Shown one piece after another: positions 1-11,379 of a stretch of DNA of 64,000 nt (positions are counted from its first letter, which is position 1; each line of letters starts with the position of its first letter). The stretch is from assembly GCA_029891345.1 (NCBI GenBank), contig CM057009.1, positions 300,181,466-300,245,465 of the forward strand, given 5' to 3'. The notes under the pieces were generated by a model. It saw nothing but the letters and a program-made list of their open reading frames with translations, had not been told where the DNA came from and searched no databases. This DNA is from Dryococelus australis. Lineage: Eukaryota > Arthropoda > Insecta > Phasmatodea > Phasmatidae. Position numbers and translations under genes: made by a program.

Positions 1-600
1 GGTAGCCGTCGTAGTTCATTACATCCATTGCATGCTGGCCCAATATAATTGTTGGTAATATGGTTGTGGTCATGCAATTTACTGTTTTTTTGTGTAAATG
101 CAGTGGAGCAGTGACAACGTGTTCTTGCTTGCATATAGTCAGTCTCTTCTTGCAATGTCAATTGCCTCATTGGCTCGCTCGCACTATAAATTGCATGAAA
201 CTCTTTGGCAATGCCAACAATGGCAGACATAAAGTGCTTGGATGCATCTCGCAATTATATTTCACAGGCTTCTTTGGTAGGTTCATGGTCTTTGCTGCTA
301 GCACAACATCATTATCGACTTTCACATAAAAACCATAGCTGTGTTGCTCATGTTTTTGATATGATGCAGTATACGATGTGCTAGGGTCAGGCTGGCAGGA
401 GTGAACAGGTAGTAATAAGGCTCAAAATCAGCACACATTACAATTGGAAGCTTCGTCATATTTTGATAATTCTTGAATTTAAGTACAGGGCCCCGTCCGT
501 CCTTTTTTGGATCCGGCATTTCGATTCTTGCAGGCGCTTGTAGAGAGCAATATTTGTTTGTGTTCAGCAAGCATCTCTTTACCTGCCTGGCCAAACACTA
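1..600 (-). pseudogene. Polinton-type PolB, exonuclease start and endonuclease-like insert (runs off window)
   Basis: The frame from about 594 to 322 holds a conserved segment ending in CADFE. The Asp and Glu of this motif match the Exo I (D-x-E) metal-binding motif of family B polymerases, in the KFKNYQNMTKLPIVMCADFE context typical of Polinton polymerases. The frame is then lost. A shifted frame below about 350 includes HEQHSYGFY, a CHC pair near 100, and a DHNHITNNYIGPACN motif near 20-70. The last resembles the HNH/endonuclease VII-like zinc motif (DHCH...G..CN) normally inserted in these polymerases. At least one frameshift is needed, near 340. The polymerase palm would lie beyond the left edge of the window. 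Confidence 0.7.
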
Positions 601-682
601 TTAGCTGGTCATCATAATATTGAAAGCATCTCTTGCAGGCATATGTCGCCTCTGTGTGAGCTGTAAGCTGTGGTCGGACCAG

Positions 683-1115
683 TCACGAAAAATTGTTTAT
701 GTATGTGTAATGTGAGTTCTCATCATTTGTGATGAGGAATAGGTCGAAATGCTGGTACTTTTCCTCTCCTACCACTCGCACATGAACAATGTTTTCTTCT
801 TCAGTCAAACCATGTACATTAACGCTTCCTCCAGTATTCATTTTCTCAAATAGTTTCAACTGTTTCAGCGGTGTAGGGAACTTCAGACCTTCAAAATCGA
901 ACTTTGACTCTAAATCACAGCATTGTATGTCTACTCGATGCACATTGTCCCCTTTAACAAATCTATTCAACAGAGTCCACTTGAAACACTCATGGTCTTC
1001 TTGATTTTGCAGATTGATTGTAGCCTTTCGTCGCTTAATGGGCTCTGGTATGTCAATATACGAGGAGGCCCGAAGAGGATCGAGCTTATTTATTCGTAGT
1101 TGGAGTCTTTTGACA
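683..1115 (-). pseudogene. Polinton-type PolB polyprotein, N-terminal conserved segment
   Basis: One open frame runs from about 1115 to 683. It contains motifs I recognise from the N-terminal part of Polinton/Maverick (adintovirus-like) DNA polymerase polyproteins in animals: DPLRASSY, ECFKWTLL, LKFPTPLKQLKLFEK, and a C-terminal SHYTYINNFS just before the stop. In intact relatives this stretch sits between the N-terminal domain and the exonuclease domain. After the stop, another frame continues with an RLV segment and a CKRCF zinc-binding pair near 620-680, so a frameshift separates it from the next piece. The family assignment is by memory of motifs, with no search run. The gene is broken and presumably inactive. 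Confidence 0.7.
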
Positions 1116-1333
1116 GCCGTAAGTGTCCAACCTTATCCTTTGCCCATATACTCCTCTTCCTCTTGACATAGGTTTTGTATGCAGGCATCTACAGCTTAAT
1201 ATGTCATCAACATTATAGATAGGTATATTTTTGTCTTAAATGCCCTTGCTTCAGACTGGTCCTCATGGGGCTCAGGCTTGCCATAATCACAATTGAGCTA
1301 TAAGTTAAATTTAATTGTTCCCTGCATTTGTAA

Positions 1334-1969
1334 TTAATTTTCAAGCTGTCCTACCACCTTACTTTTCATCTCGCTAAGGTAAGTACAAATGTCCACTGCA
1401 TAGGTGGATGTGTTCTCAGCAACATATGTCTTTAAATTACCATGGAATGCAGTCTCGGCCTCAGTGAACCCATGCCCTGTTGCCAACCCAGTCCCAGCCA
1501 CGATTTTCGGACGGGGTGATGTTGGCAACCCAGTCTCCGCCGCAATTTTCGGACGAGCTGTTGTTGATGGGGTCAAAGGGCGTAGGCATCTCATCTCAGG
1601 TTCAGGATTTCTTCGCTTACAGACCCTGAGATGCATGAGCAAGTTGTCGCGACGAGTGAACTGAACACCACAGTGATGGCACTTCAATAGCTCACTCTCA
1701 GAGTTGAACTTACACCCTGCTTCATGCTTTCTTGCATTGCGCAGTTCGGCAAATTGCTTGTTGCAAAACTTACAACTGGTGGTCGCTGTTTTCCTTATAA
1801 TACCACTGCAGCTACGAAGATGTTTGCTCATCTCGTCTTTGCGAGCAATTATTTTTCCATACTTCTCGCACATATGCTGCTCTCCCCGGTGCGAGATGAG
1901 GCTACAGCTCCTGTCATGTAGCAGCATATTTTTTCGGAAGCACAAAACTTGCATTTGGTGCCTTCCATT
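1334..1969 (-). pseudogene. C2HC/C2H2 finger module of a Polinton-like polymerase gene
   Basis: The longest open frame (1954 down to 1334, 206 codons) holds two clear fingers of C-x2-C-x12-H-x3-C form: C61, C64, H77, C81 and C92, C95, H108, C112. A third, damaged finger (C29, Tyr in place of the second Cys, H45) precedes them. A tandem RPKI(A/V)A-TGL repeat lies in the C-terminal third. An ATG at 1969 in another frame begins MEGTKCKFC, like the 10.6-kb copy, so the gene probably started there and was shifted near 1940. The polymerase-type segments that follow on the same strand suggest one former polyprotein. Nucleic-acid binding is inferred from the fingers. The ORF itself is directly visible; the former link to the polymerase is inference. 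Confidence 0.65.
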
Positions 1970-3262
1970 GCTAAGTAATAAAACTAATGAAAAAAAAGCT
2001 AACTCTTGATGTTCTAATCTAACTCACTAAACTCTACCTACTTCTTGATGCATTGAACTAATTTGCTAAACCTACCACTAAAACTCTTGATGAAATTAAA
2101 TTAAACCTAATGTTCTAATACTAACCTAAAAACTCTACCTAACTAAACCTAGGAATCTTGATGCTTCATACTATACTAAAGATATTAAAAAATTACTATG
2201 TATTAAGCTAAAAACGAAGAAGAGTGATGTACTGGGCTATTAGCACAGCTTTACGTCGCTAGCAACCTTCACTCAACAACTCTATTTGATTGGGGAGTTG
2301 AGACGTTCGAACTGTGAAGATTGTTTCCTGAGCATACACATTCCACATTGATTAGTTTCCACTTAAAAAACAAATAACAGAAAAGAACTTTAGAATTCTG
2401 TTGAAAAAAATACCCACTTCAAAGAACTGTAAGCCTAGCAGTATATGACTGGCACCCCAAACTTGATTTAGGGGTGAGGTCGGGATCTGTATGAACACAA
2501 TCGGGACATCAAGAATCTATATCATTTCTAAACATCAACTGCACTAAATGTTGACTTATTTGACCAAATGTTGAATCAAACAAAACTGTACATTAGGGGT
2601 ATGCTGGCTGTGGTAAAAAGTCTGCATATTGAGTAAGCAACGTCAATCAACTAACTCCAAATTTTGAAATGCATAAAAAGCTTATTTCAAAAGTATGAAC
2701 TACAATGATAACCTAAACTGAAAGAAATGTATGTGATTCACAGAATAAAAAAATATTAGTGTATGATGCTGGTTGAACATCTGTAGAAAGGAATAAACAA
2801 ATTTCTCACCACGCAATTAACGTGATGCACATCCAATTATTGGAAACTGCTAGGACTTATTTTCAAAAATAAACCCTGTATGAAAAAATAATTTAACACG
2901 AATGTGGTTGACTTTGCTGTACAAGGGATAACTTTCCCACCAACGATCTAATGCTAGAATGCCCAAATCTACATGACTTTAAATATAGTCCACTTATAAA
3001 AATTTTAAAAGGGTTTTAAGCCTACAAAATTATACTACTGCTAACGAAAACGTTCAATACACTTTAATAAAGTATTATTTTATTGTTAGTAAAAGTATAC
3101 GTAAGTTGTATAAAGTCTAGTAAGAACAAAACAACGTTCTTCGCGTCTGGCAGAGTGATGAGTGAATCTCCTCAAGCAAGTCTGGATCTGTGACAAAAGA
3201 GAGAAAAAAATTATAGATAAATGAAAAAGAAAAACTAACTTAGCTGATAAGTAAAGACAACA
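1970..3262. other. AT-rich spacer, no gene seen
   Basis: From about 1980 to 2200 a degenerate motif (CTTGATG...CTAAACT/CTACCTA) recurs roughly every 50-60 bases, which looks like an old tandem repeat. The rest is AT-rich without a supported ORF. Confidence 0.5.
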
Positions 3263-3670
3263 CAAAAAAGTGTGTACTGGGTGTGCTTGGGTGTGCTGAG
3301 GTGTGGTGTAAGTGCTGAGTGTGCTTGGATGTGCTGGGTATACTTGGCTGTGCTGGGGGTGCTTAGGTGTGCTTGGGTGTGATTGAGTGTGCTGGGTGTG
3401 GTTGAGTGTGCTTGGGTGTGCTGGGTGTGCTTGGATGTGCTGGGTGTGCTGGGTGCGCTTGGATGTGCTTGGGTGTGCTGCGTTTGCTTGGGTGTGCTGG
3501 ATGTGCTTGGTTGTGGTGGGTGTGCTTGGGTGTACTGGATGTGCTTGGGTGTGGTGGGTTTGCTTGGGTGTGCTTTGGTATGAATGAGAATGCTGGGTGT
3601 GGTTGGGTGTGTGTGCTGGGTGTGATTTGGTATGCATGGGCGTGCTGGGTGTACTTGGGTGTTAAACACC
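3263..3670. repeat. GT-rich minisatellite, unit about TGCTGGGTGTGCTTGG
   Basis: About 25 imperfect copies of a 16-17-base unit. The + strand is nearly free of A and rich in G and T, and the minus strand is CA-rich. Several long frames are open on both strands only because the repeat lacks stops; their His/Pro/Thr or Val/Cys/Leu composition is that of the repeat, not of a protein family. Confidence 0.9.
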
Positions 3671-3839
3671 ATGTTACCAACTATTATGTCATGTTACACC
3701 AAAACAAGTTAAGAAAGTTAAAAGTCACAATAAGTGTTAAATTCTCAAAAATTACAAGAGTTCCTATAAAATGGAAAATTTTTAAAGTATAAGTCAATTC
3801 CATTAAATATTAAAGTCGCTATCAGGTAATTTTTTTTTT

Positions 3840-4330
3840 AAAGTACACAACAGTTCGGAAATTTTTAAGTCCAAGCCAAGTTAAGTCAAAATATTTTCAG
3901 TCTCCTCACAGGTTGAAGAAATTTCAGTCTAAAACAGACGAAATATTTTCAGTCATCACAGGTTGGAAAAGTTTCTAAGTCAAATACTGTCAAAAACAGT
4001 ATAAATCGTATTGGAAAATTGTCTAATTCCAATACTAACAAAAAACGATCAGATTCCAAAAAAAAAAAATATATATATATATTTTGTCGAATATTTTACA
4101 AGCAAAAATCGCATTGGAAAATTTTCTAAGTCCAATACTATCAAAAAATGGTAAAATTCCAAAAAATATATATAGTTTGCCGAAAAATTTAAAAGTATAA
4201 ATAGTATCGGAAAATTTTCCAAGTCCAATACTGTCAAAAACTGTTAAATAAAAAAAATTGTTTGTCGAAAAATTTTTACGTATAAATCATGTTGAAAAAA
4301 TTTCAGAGTTCAACACTGTAAATGAAATGT
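3840..4330. repeat. Degenerate ~95-bp AT-rich tandem repeat
   Basis: A segment reading approximately TTGGAAAATTTTCTAAGTCCAATACTGTCAAAAA, then an AT run and TTGTCGAAAAATTT, recurs at about 4010, 4112, 4206 and 4290. Older copies are recognisable from 3840. Spacing shrinks from about 102 to 84 bases. Confidence 0.7.
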
Positions 4331-4369
4331 TAAAAGTCCTCATGTACTTACATATTAGCTAACACCGTT

Positions 4370-5475
4370 GAGAGGATGGCCGAATCTGGCGGCAGCTGTG
4401 CGCTGAACTACCGTCAAAGCACCTTAAAAGACGACCGGTAGAACAGAGAGCGAATGTCGGATCAGATGATCAGCGGAGACATCTGCACAGCTCGAAGGTT
4501 AGGAGACGAATGAGAAAAATACTTTAAAATTGTTCTAACCTACCTTATTCTAAATGTTAAGTGTAACTCCGAAGGTTGTATCGGGTTTTAATTTCATCTC
4601 AGGACTGCGCCCCTTACTCCTAAAGGAGAGGTAATTTCATGCCAAGGAGACGGGCATCGCGGCCGAGAGGGATTGGGTAGGCATGGCCTGCACTTTAGGG
4701 TCATGCCTACCTCCCTAAGCGTACGTGTATTAAAGCTACGTTAAGAAAGGGTATGGTGAAACCCGCATGGACATGATAAAACCCATACCGAAAGAAAAGG
4801 AGTTAAACTCGCGGGATCACTAGTGAAAATGCTAAAGGAGATAGCAGGTGAGAAGTCCATGCTGTTTTATGTGGGAGTGAATAATCTAGTAGAGAGGTGG
4901 CGGGGCTTTGGGCCAGCATGTTAAATAAAGGCGCATGCGCCCTTGAGGCGGAACTGCCATCCATGTTCCTGCGCGGGCAGCCTGACTACCCGTGCAGCAA
5001 CGCCGACAGCAGTGACTTCAGGCAGGGTCCTTAAGCTTCCAGCCGAGGGCGCAATAAATCCGGACAGCTCAGCCATGGCTTCTGCTCCATCTTCTATCTT
5101 CGGCCCGACACCTACCATGGTTGAAGATGGAGGGCAGCTCTCCTCATCATCCAAAATCATCCGTCTGGTGGGACTTCCAGAGGATATCCAGGGTGGTGAA
5201 TCCGCTGGCCCAGACGCGGTGTGTCCAGGTGAAAGGCGAGGAGAACTGCTCCTGGAGGCCACCCCCTCCATCTTCAAAAGAATCCTCCTGCGGGGGCTTA
5301 CAGTGGCCAACCATATCTGGGGGGAGGGGGGGGGGTGACAAAAAACCTGTAATCGTGCCTCTTTTATTGTCCGCGGCCGGACTGATCGAAAAATGCCGGG
5401 AAGGGGGGGGGGTGGTTGGATCGAGTGCGAAAGCACAATATAACCGCTTCCGGGTACATTATTCGTTTTAAACAC
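4370..5475. other. GC-richer unassigned segment, probably repeat-derived
   Basis: Three blocks of higher GC (4370-4500, 4580-4900, 4920-5420) stand out from the AT-rich surroundings. Open frames exist on both strands of 4921-5475, but they are rich in Pro, Ser and Gly, overlap each other and show no domain I recognise. G homopolymers occur near 5321-5336 and 5404-5412. A repeat-element origin is a guess from composition. Confidence 0.35.
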
Positions 5476-5479
5476 ATTA

Positions 5480-6940
5480 ATTCTGAGTAATAGGATATGT
5501 TAAATGCATGTTTGCGTGTTTCTAAGGTTTATGCAGCAAAACACCTACAAATTAGAAATGTTTTAATTCCAGATTAATTTTCAATATTCCGCGCACAAGC
5601 CTAAACAGTCTGTGTGACGCGAATAGGCGACCGCCCAGACACAATTCGTTTTATTAAATTATATGGGGTTTTAAATGTACGTTTCCATGTTATCATTTAA
5701 ATATAACAATAAGTTTGTAAATACAGATTACAGTTCAATACTTTCCGATTGTCTGTGCGAACGGAAAGCTGAAATATTGTACGACCACGAGGCGAGCCAG
5801 ACAGTGTGGACTGGCGACCGGCCGCGCACGAGGTTTGATGGAGTTCGAAAATACGACGGGTGACCATGGGTGACCATCCTGTGGGAAACAATAGTTCTGA
5901 ACGTTACGGCGCGTTAGAAAAATGTTTTAAATGTGCGTTGTGAAATTTCATATAACAAACCAATAGCAACTATTCATTTCAATTGTACTTAATTGCATAT
6001 AAGAAACCAATTTTCCAGGAAACTAAGCGAAATTCCAAGAAGCGAATGTTACACTTTTTCGTTTCGCGTTAGCATCTACACGAAGCTAATTCCAATCCCC
6101 AGTAATTAAAGTACGTGCAAATACAAACGCGAACGTCTAATTAAGCATAACCTCCGTGGAGGCAGGTAAGGTGCAAAACTTTCACACTACTCAAATGGTT
6201 TATATATGTCCATGTAATTATTTCCTTTGCAGAGAAATAATGTATAGCAGACGTTTATAAAAAACTGGTTTACATACATGAGAAAAAAAAAGGTTTTATG
6301 TGGTGGTTATTATAGGAAGATTCAGCTCGAGGAAGAGTTTATTTGCGCTGAAGTTCACCTGTGTTCCGCGGTAAAAGACTGTACGACAAAATGGCGGGGA
6401 GGGGAGGTCAATGAACCAAGGCCGAGTGACCTACTTAACGCGCCCCGGACACGACCTGTTCAGGGCCTGAGCTGACTTACCCAGGGCGCGATCGCTTCTA
6501 CAGCGGGTCGAGCAGCTAATCTGATCGCCTCCCACCAAGACGAGCCGGACACCGGGTCCGATCTTAGACCGAGTCGGTCCTTGTTCTGTTAAGTCTGCAG
6601 TTTCGTAAGTAATAAAATAATGTATAAGAAAAATTGGAATTTATACAATTATTTCCCTCGGGTGGCTTACCTGTTTAAATGATGCTTAACTAACCGAATA
6701 GCACACATGCTATGCCTGAGCCGGCGCAATATTGATTAATTATGTGCAAAAAGCGTTTAGCCTCTAAACATGTAGGTGACGAACAAATACAACGGCAGTT
6801 TTAATAGCATTATAAAAAATTCTAGTTAAGTTACCCAAGTGTAATTGATGTTTTTAACCATACATATCGCGTAAATAAAACTATAGTCTTTCCTGAACTA
6901 ATGAAGAAACGTTAAGTAGATGAATAAAAAAAGTTATATT
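5480..6940. other. No supported gene; two GC-rich islands
   Basis: Islands at 5590-5880 and 6320-6600 contain many CpGs in otherwise AT-rich DNA. They hold only short frames. I see no domain, tRNA or clear repeat structure. Confidence 0.4.
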
Positions 6941-7215
6941 ATATTCGAAGGCCGCGGTGGTTGAGTGGTTAGAGGACTCGCCTCCCCTCCCGGGTTGAAC
7001 CCTCTCCACCGGGTCACTCCCGGATTTTCGCACGTGGGTATCTCGATCGAGCCAAACGATGCCGGCGGGTGTCTCTGGGATCTCCCGTCCTTTCATTCCC
7101 GCGCGACTCCATTACTCACCTCGCTTCACCCTCATCGGCTCTCAAGACCTCGTTGTTAAGACCCACAAAATCTCTTCACCCATGCGTCAGATTAATAAAA
7201 CACATGGCCATTCAA
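6941..7215 (+). mobile_element. tRNA-related SINE-like element (family also at 26-27 kb)
   Basis: It begins GAAGGCCGCGGTGGTTGAGTG (a box A-like region), with a box B-like GGGTTGAACCC about 50 bases on. The body reads GGGTCAC, CGGATTTTCG, TCTCCCGTCCTTTCATTC, and ACCCTCATCGGCTCTCAAGACCTCG. The same body motifs, in the same order, occur in both arms of the 26.16-27.52 kb inverted repeat, which supports a dispersed family. The 3' limit near 7215 is approximate. Confidence 0.65.
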
Positions 7216-7616
7216 TACAGCTCGTATGCTAGAATTTGTTGGCAAGCCAGATATAGCTTTTTGAAATAGTTGAGCTATGGCAATGGGTTGCGTGCGGCCG
7301 TGATGCACGAGTCTCGCATATTTTACTATGTTTTTACATCGGTTCGAGCTCTAGTCAGGATAATCAAAATCACCTCTCCCAACTTACAGTTTTTTTTTTT
7401 AAATTTTAATAGTAATAATTTTTAAATTTATATTAAATGAGAGAAGTAGTATTAAAAAGTGTTTGAACACACTCACCGTTTATTATTTATCTATTCTCAT
7501 AATTAAATAACTTTTTTGTTTGATTTGTATTTCATGTGACTCTTTAAAGTTCAGTTCATGTACGAAGACGTTAATAAATATAGATTTTCAATTGCTGTAG
7601 AAAAAATAGTTTGCTT

Positions 7617-7678
7617 TTTTTAATATATAGTCAGTATAGCCAACACGTTTTTAATATATAGTCAGTATAGCCAACACG
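7617..7678. repeat. Perfect 31-bp tandem duplication
   Basis: The unit TTTTTAATATATAGTCAGTA + TAGCCAACACG occurs twice, head to tail and identical, at 7617-7647 and 7648-7678. It is evidently recent. Confidence 0.95.
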
Positions 7679-7679
7679 T

Positions 7680-9610
7680 TTATCTTGTCCTATTCTTTGT
7701 GGGCATAATTCTCTACTAATTGAACGCTACCTTTGTTCTAAGCTATATACATTTGTATTGCATTGCTTTATAATTTTTTATGAACCTTCGCTAACTGGTC
7801 ACTATGTTCACGCGAGATGAAAGTAGGTTATTTCAACGTGTCCACATATTTTATTTCAAAACTGTTCAACTGGTTTCTCTAGCACCAAGTGCTTTTATCA
7901 GTTCAGTATTTATTGCTGGTGAACGTTATTGATTCTGTGGGGCGTTGTAAGGTATTAACTACGCTCGAACATGCTAATTTAACTAAATATTTTCATCTGT
8001 CTTTTGTATACATTTCTGCGACCGTGTTTGCATGACTCTATTTGGTGATCTCAAGCCTATGTATGTGATGGTTGTTGTAATTTCCTGAAACGTTATTTAC
8101 CAAAGTGACCGCGTCAGTGCTCAGTGCTGTAATGAGTAATTCCCCACCTGAACTCAACTAACGTTTCTTAAAAGGCAGTGCGTTAAAATTACACCGCACG
8201 CAGGCAAAAGAAAACTGCCCAGAAGGTTTACCATTACAACTTTGGGCATCCCACAATAAACATTTCTATATGCAAGCGTGAGCGGAATACGATGTTTTGA
8301 GTGAGTGCAGCGCGGGCGATATACCGCGCGCCATGAACTTTTTATGTTCCGTGTTAAGTTGGTTAGGCAACACATACACACACACACACATACAAAGGAA
8401 ATCTTCGTCTCTCTCAGCAAATAGAAGTAGTTTCAACTAGCGAAGAACACTCTTTTGTGTTAGCAGGCTTGTGTTCCAAAACACTAAAAAGGTGGTGAAT
8501 GTAGATAACGTGTTTTAGGTGTGATTCACATACTACAAACTAGTCTTTCAATTTACACGTCATGCATGCGGGAAGTCAGTAAAACATTGAAAGAGTTTCA
8601 AACTATTTATTTATTTTTACTTGCTTTTGTGGTTACAATGTATAGTACACAAATGCTTACAGTTTAACATCGCAGGGTGTTTACAAAATAAGTAAACGAT
8701 TTTTAAAGCCAATTTTTTTTCTTCATAAAATTTGTACATTTTTGGTTACATAGTACATTACACAAAGGCTTGCAGTTTTACATCATAGGGTGATTGTAAA
8801 TTCGGTAAACATTGTTTGAAGACATTTCCTTACATTAACGTCCTCTCCTTAGTTTCAAATCGCGTACATTTCCAGGACATATTGATTACAGTATGGGCGC
8901 TAAATTGATAGCGAGACTATTTCTTTCCAGCAAATGGTGTTCGCAAAGTCTTGATTGATAATTTCGTAACCGATTTCCCTACTACCGCGTAATTCCACGA
9001 CAATTTCGCTATTAATACTTGCAAATAAGTCCTCTAGCATTCATAGTAATTTGCTGATGGGATATAGGTACCGTATAATTATCGCAAACTATGATTTCCT
9101 TCAACTTCGGTTCTTGGTTCGAATCCAAGGTAAAACACCAATGATCATAATCATTACAATTTTTTTTTATAGTTGCAAGTGCCCTCCATGCAGCTTGAAA
9201 TACACTCGACTGTATCCTACTTGTAGCACTTCGGAGCAACTCCTTGGATAAAATACACCATTTAAAGTTAATTAATCTCACGAATCGCAGACTGTATCAT
9301 TTCCCCTCCACTCTGCGGTAACCACTGAGATATTATTTTTTTCATTCTCAACTGCTACTTCGGACAGACAAACCTCGCTCTAGTCAGCTGCTAGCGAGCA
9401 TTTGTTCATTAGAATTCCTGTATAGTGTTTGTCGGTTTTCCGGTGCTAATGTTTTTCACCTCAGACATGTTAGTGTATCGCATAGACATAAAAACAATAC
9501 ATTTTCGAATGGTTAGAAGCGAGAGTTAAATAATCCACTATCGGTATTCATATTTTGCGACCAACTTTATGCAATGACACAAACCTGCATGAAATTACTA
9601 TTCTAAATTA
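7680..9610. other. AT-rich spacer, no gene seen
   Basis: It contains a short CA microsatellite near 8370-8392 and a GGTTCGAATCC box B match at 9116-9126, with no convincing tRNA around it. Frames are short and unrecognised. Confidence 0.4.
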
Positions 9611-9614
9611 CAAT

Positions 9615-9900
9615 CATCAAACCTCAATCCTCAGTTTGGATATTTGCTACATTGAACTCAGCCGACATAAGCCGCTTGATAAAGGTCAATCCTCAATCAT
9701 CAATCCTCAAGAATCGTACTGTATTACTCAAAAATCATTCATCAATCATCAATACTCAATCCTCTGTCCTCAAAACTTGTTCCTTATTCATTAAAAATCA
9801 TTCCTCAATCCTCAATCTTCAATCCTCAAGAATCGTTCCTTATTCCTCAAAAATAATTCCTCAATCCTCAATCCCCAATCCACAACTTTCTGTTTGGATA
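9615..9900 (+). repeat. CAATCCTCA minisatellite inside a ~257-bp duplication
   Basis: Many imperfect copies of CAATCCTCA / AAAATCATTC alternate between about 9610 and 9880. The array is flanked by a direct duplication: the GTTTGGATATTT...GCCGCTTGATA segment at about 9634-9681 recurs at about 9891-9939. The same core motif dominates the array at 31.4-31.95 kb. Confidence 0.8.
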
Positions 9901-9935
9901 TTTTTCACATCGAATTCGATCGACTTAGCCGCTTG

Positions 9936-9998
<63 letters not shown>

Positions 9999-10030
9999 TG
10001 TGTGTGTGTGTATGTGTGTGTGTATGTGGT
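9936..10030. repeat. AT/TG microsatellite
   Basis: A short (AT) run at 9938-9948 passes into a long (TG)n tract with a few GA or TA interruptions, ending near 10027. Confidence 0.95.
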
Positions 10031-10148
10031 CTTTACATTTCTGTGTTGTTAGCAAATAATACTTCATTCGATGTATCCTCGTTCTTTAAGTGCTCTTATG
10101 ATCGAAACCACAGGAATATTCCCCGTGTTTAAGAAAATATCCAAGTGT

Positions 10149-10655
10149 CTACAAGCTCGTTGGCGTCTTCGGGAATCGGTAATCAGTATACACAAAGACT
10201 TCGGCATTCTTCACATCACTTGTACAAGACAACTCGTTGGTGCAATCATCATTGCTGTCTTCACTTGATGTTTCATCACACATATCGAGTTTACTTTGCT
10301 TAGAAAGAGGAGGTGTATCGTTACCGACACTAGTCTCCGGAGCTAGTTGCGCATGTCGAAGATCGTTACGTTCACATGTTAGTGTATATGTCATATGAAC
10401 CGGTTCTATTTCATTACTTGTATTCAAGTTAATTCCCTCTCCTTCTTTGCTATTATGTTGCGGAGGTGTTACATATCGTTTCACGGCAGAAAAGATATTT
10501 TTACAAATCTTGACATGACGATTCAAGTTATCTCCCCGTGCAAATTGTCTACCGCAGTTTTTACAGGTAAAAATCGTAAGAGCATTGTATTCTATAGTAA
10601 ATATTTTGTTGCAGTACTTGCACTGCAGACGATTCGGCGATGCCTCCACCTCCAT
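10149..10655 (-). CDS. Small C2HC/C2H2 finger protein, Polinton-polymerase-associated family
   Basis: An uninterrupted 168-codon ORF from the ATG at 10655. The frame is open further upstream, but from a GTG. The N-terminus MEVEASPNRLQCKYC resembles MEGTKCKFC of the first copy. A first CKYC pair (residues 12-15) lacks its histidines. The second finger is complete as C31, C34, H47, C51 with the RQFARGDNLNRH signature shared with the 1.6-kb (VQFTRRDNLLMH) and 53.8-kb (KQFSRSDNLMRH) copies. The C-terminal two thirds are acidic and Ser/Thr-rich with no recognised domain, and polymerase motifs do not follow. It could be a truncated element relic that has kept its frame by chance, or a small independent finger gene. 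Nucleic-acid binding is inferred from the finger only. Confidence 0.5.
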   Translation of the reverse strand: MEVEASPNRLQCKYCNKIFTIEYNALTIFTCKNCGRQFARGDNLNRHVKICKNIFSAVKRYVTPPQHNSKEGEGINLNTSNEIEPVHMTYTLTCERNDLRHAQLAPETSVGNDTPPLSKQSKLDMCDETSSEDSNDDCTNELSCTSDVKNAEVFVYTDYRFPKTPTSL

Positions 10656-10719
10656 TTGTATAAATTTCGGTGTAAGACAAAAAGTTATTTCAGAATCGAT
10701 GTTCACCTCACAATGTCAG

Positions 10720-11370
10720 AATGACAACTAACTTGTTTCTGAATGAATGTACAGTTTTAAAAAGTACCAGGTTTAATTAATGACAATAAAAGCCCTTTCA
10801 TCCTAAAATATTAGGAAATCTTAGGAAATACTAGTGTTGTTTTTAACAAACAGATATGATAAATCTAATTCGAAACAATTACTGTTGACTATAACATATT
10901 TAATTACTATATGTGTAAAACCTGTTTTTGTGTCCCGGGATGAAAACGTGTTCATGTTTACACATTAACCAATATTTTTATTTAAAATGAATATTGCAAT
11001 AAAAGGAATAATTTAGTCGAAAGAGTTATTTCGAGGGAAAATGATAGTTCGTTGGGAGGGTTGCGATATAATTAAAGATGTTAAAATTTCTTACAACACA
11101 AAATTCACATTTATAAAGGATTATGTTAAACACATTTTATTAAAATTATGGGGAAAATGGTCTTATGTCGTAAAGTTTTGTAACAAATTACTTTATTAAT
11201 CACGGCCTTTACAACCGATTTTCGAAAAAAGATTTTAACGTATTTTCATTTAATAAAACATTCGATAGTGACAGGGTTCGGAGATGTACTTATTGTATAA
11301 TTACTCTTAATAATTGTGGAATTAATGTCTCATTCCGCATGTTAGTATTTGTTTCGGTATTTGTCATTGG
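10720..11370. other. AT-rich spacer, no gene seen
   Basis: Only short frames. No repeat, RNA gene or domain recognised. Confidence 0.4.
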
Positions 11371-11379
11371 TTTGTTTAA

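Noticed and set aside
3086-3792. Several long overlapping frames (up to 183 codons), His/Thr/Pro-rich or Val/Cys/Leu-rich
   Set aside because: They are products of the stop-poor GT minisatellite, open in several phases on both strands.
4921-5475. 184-codon minus-strand frame and overlapping plus frames
   Set aside because: Low-complexity Pro/Ser/Gly composition, equal openness on both strands and no recognised domain. Kept only as an unassigned GC-rich block.
9113-9136. Possible tRNA: perfect 5-bp T-stem and GGTTCGAATCC box B
   Set aside because: No complementary 5' acceptor strand, D arm or anticodon arm fits upstream at the expected distance. At most a SINE remnant or chance.
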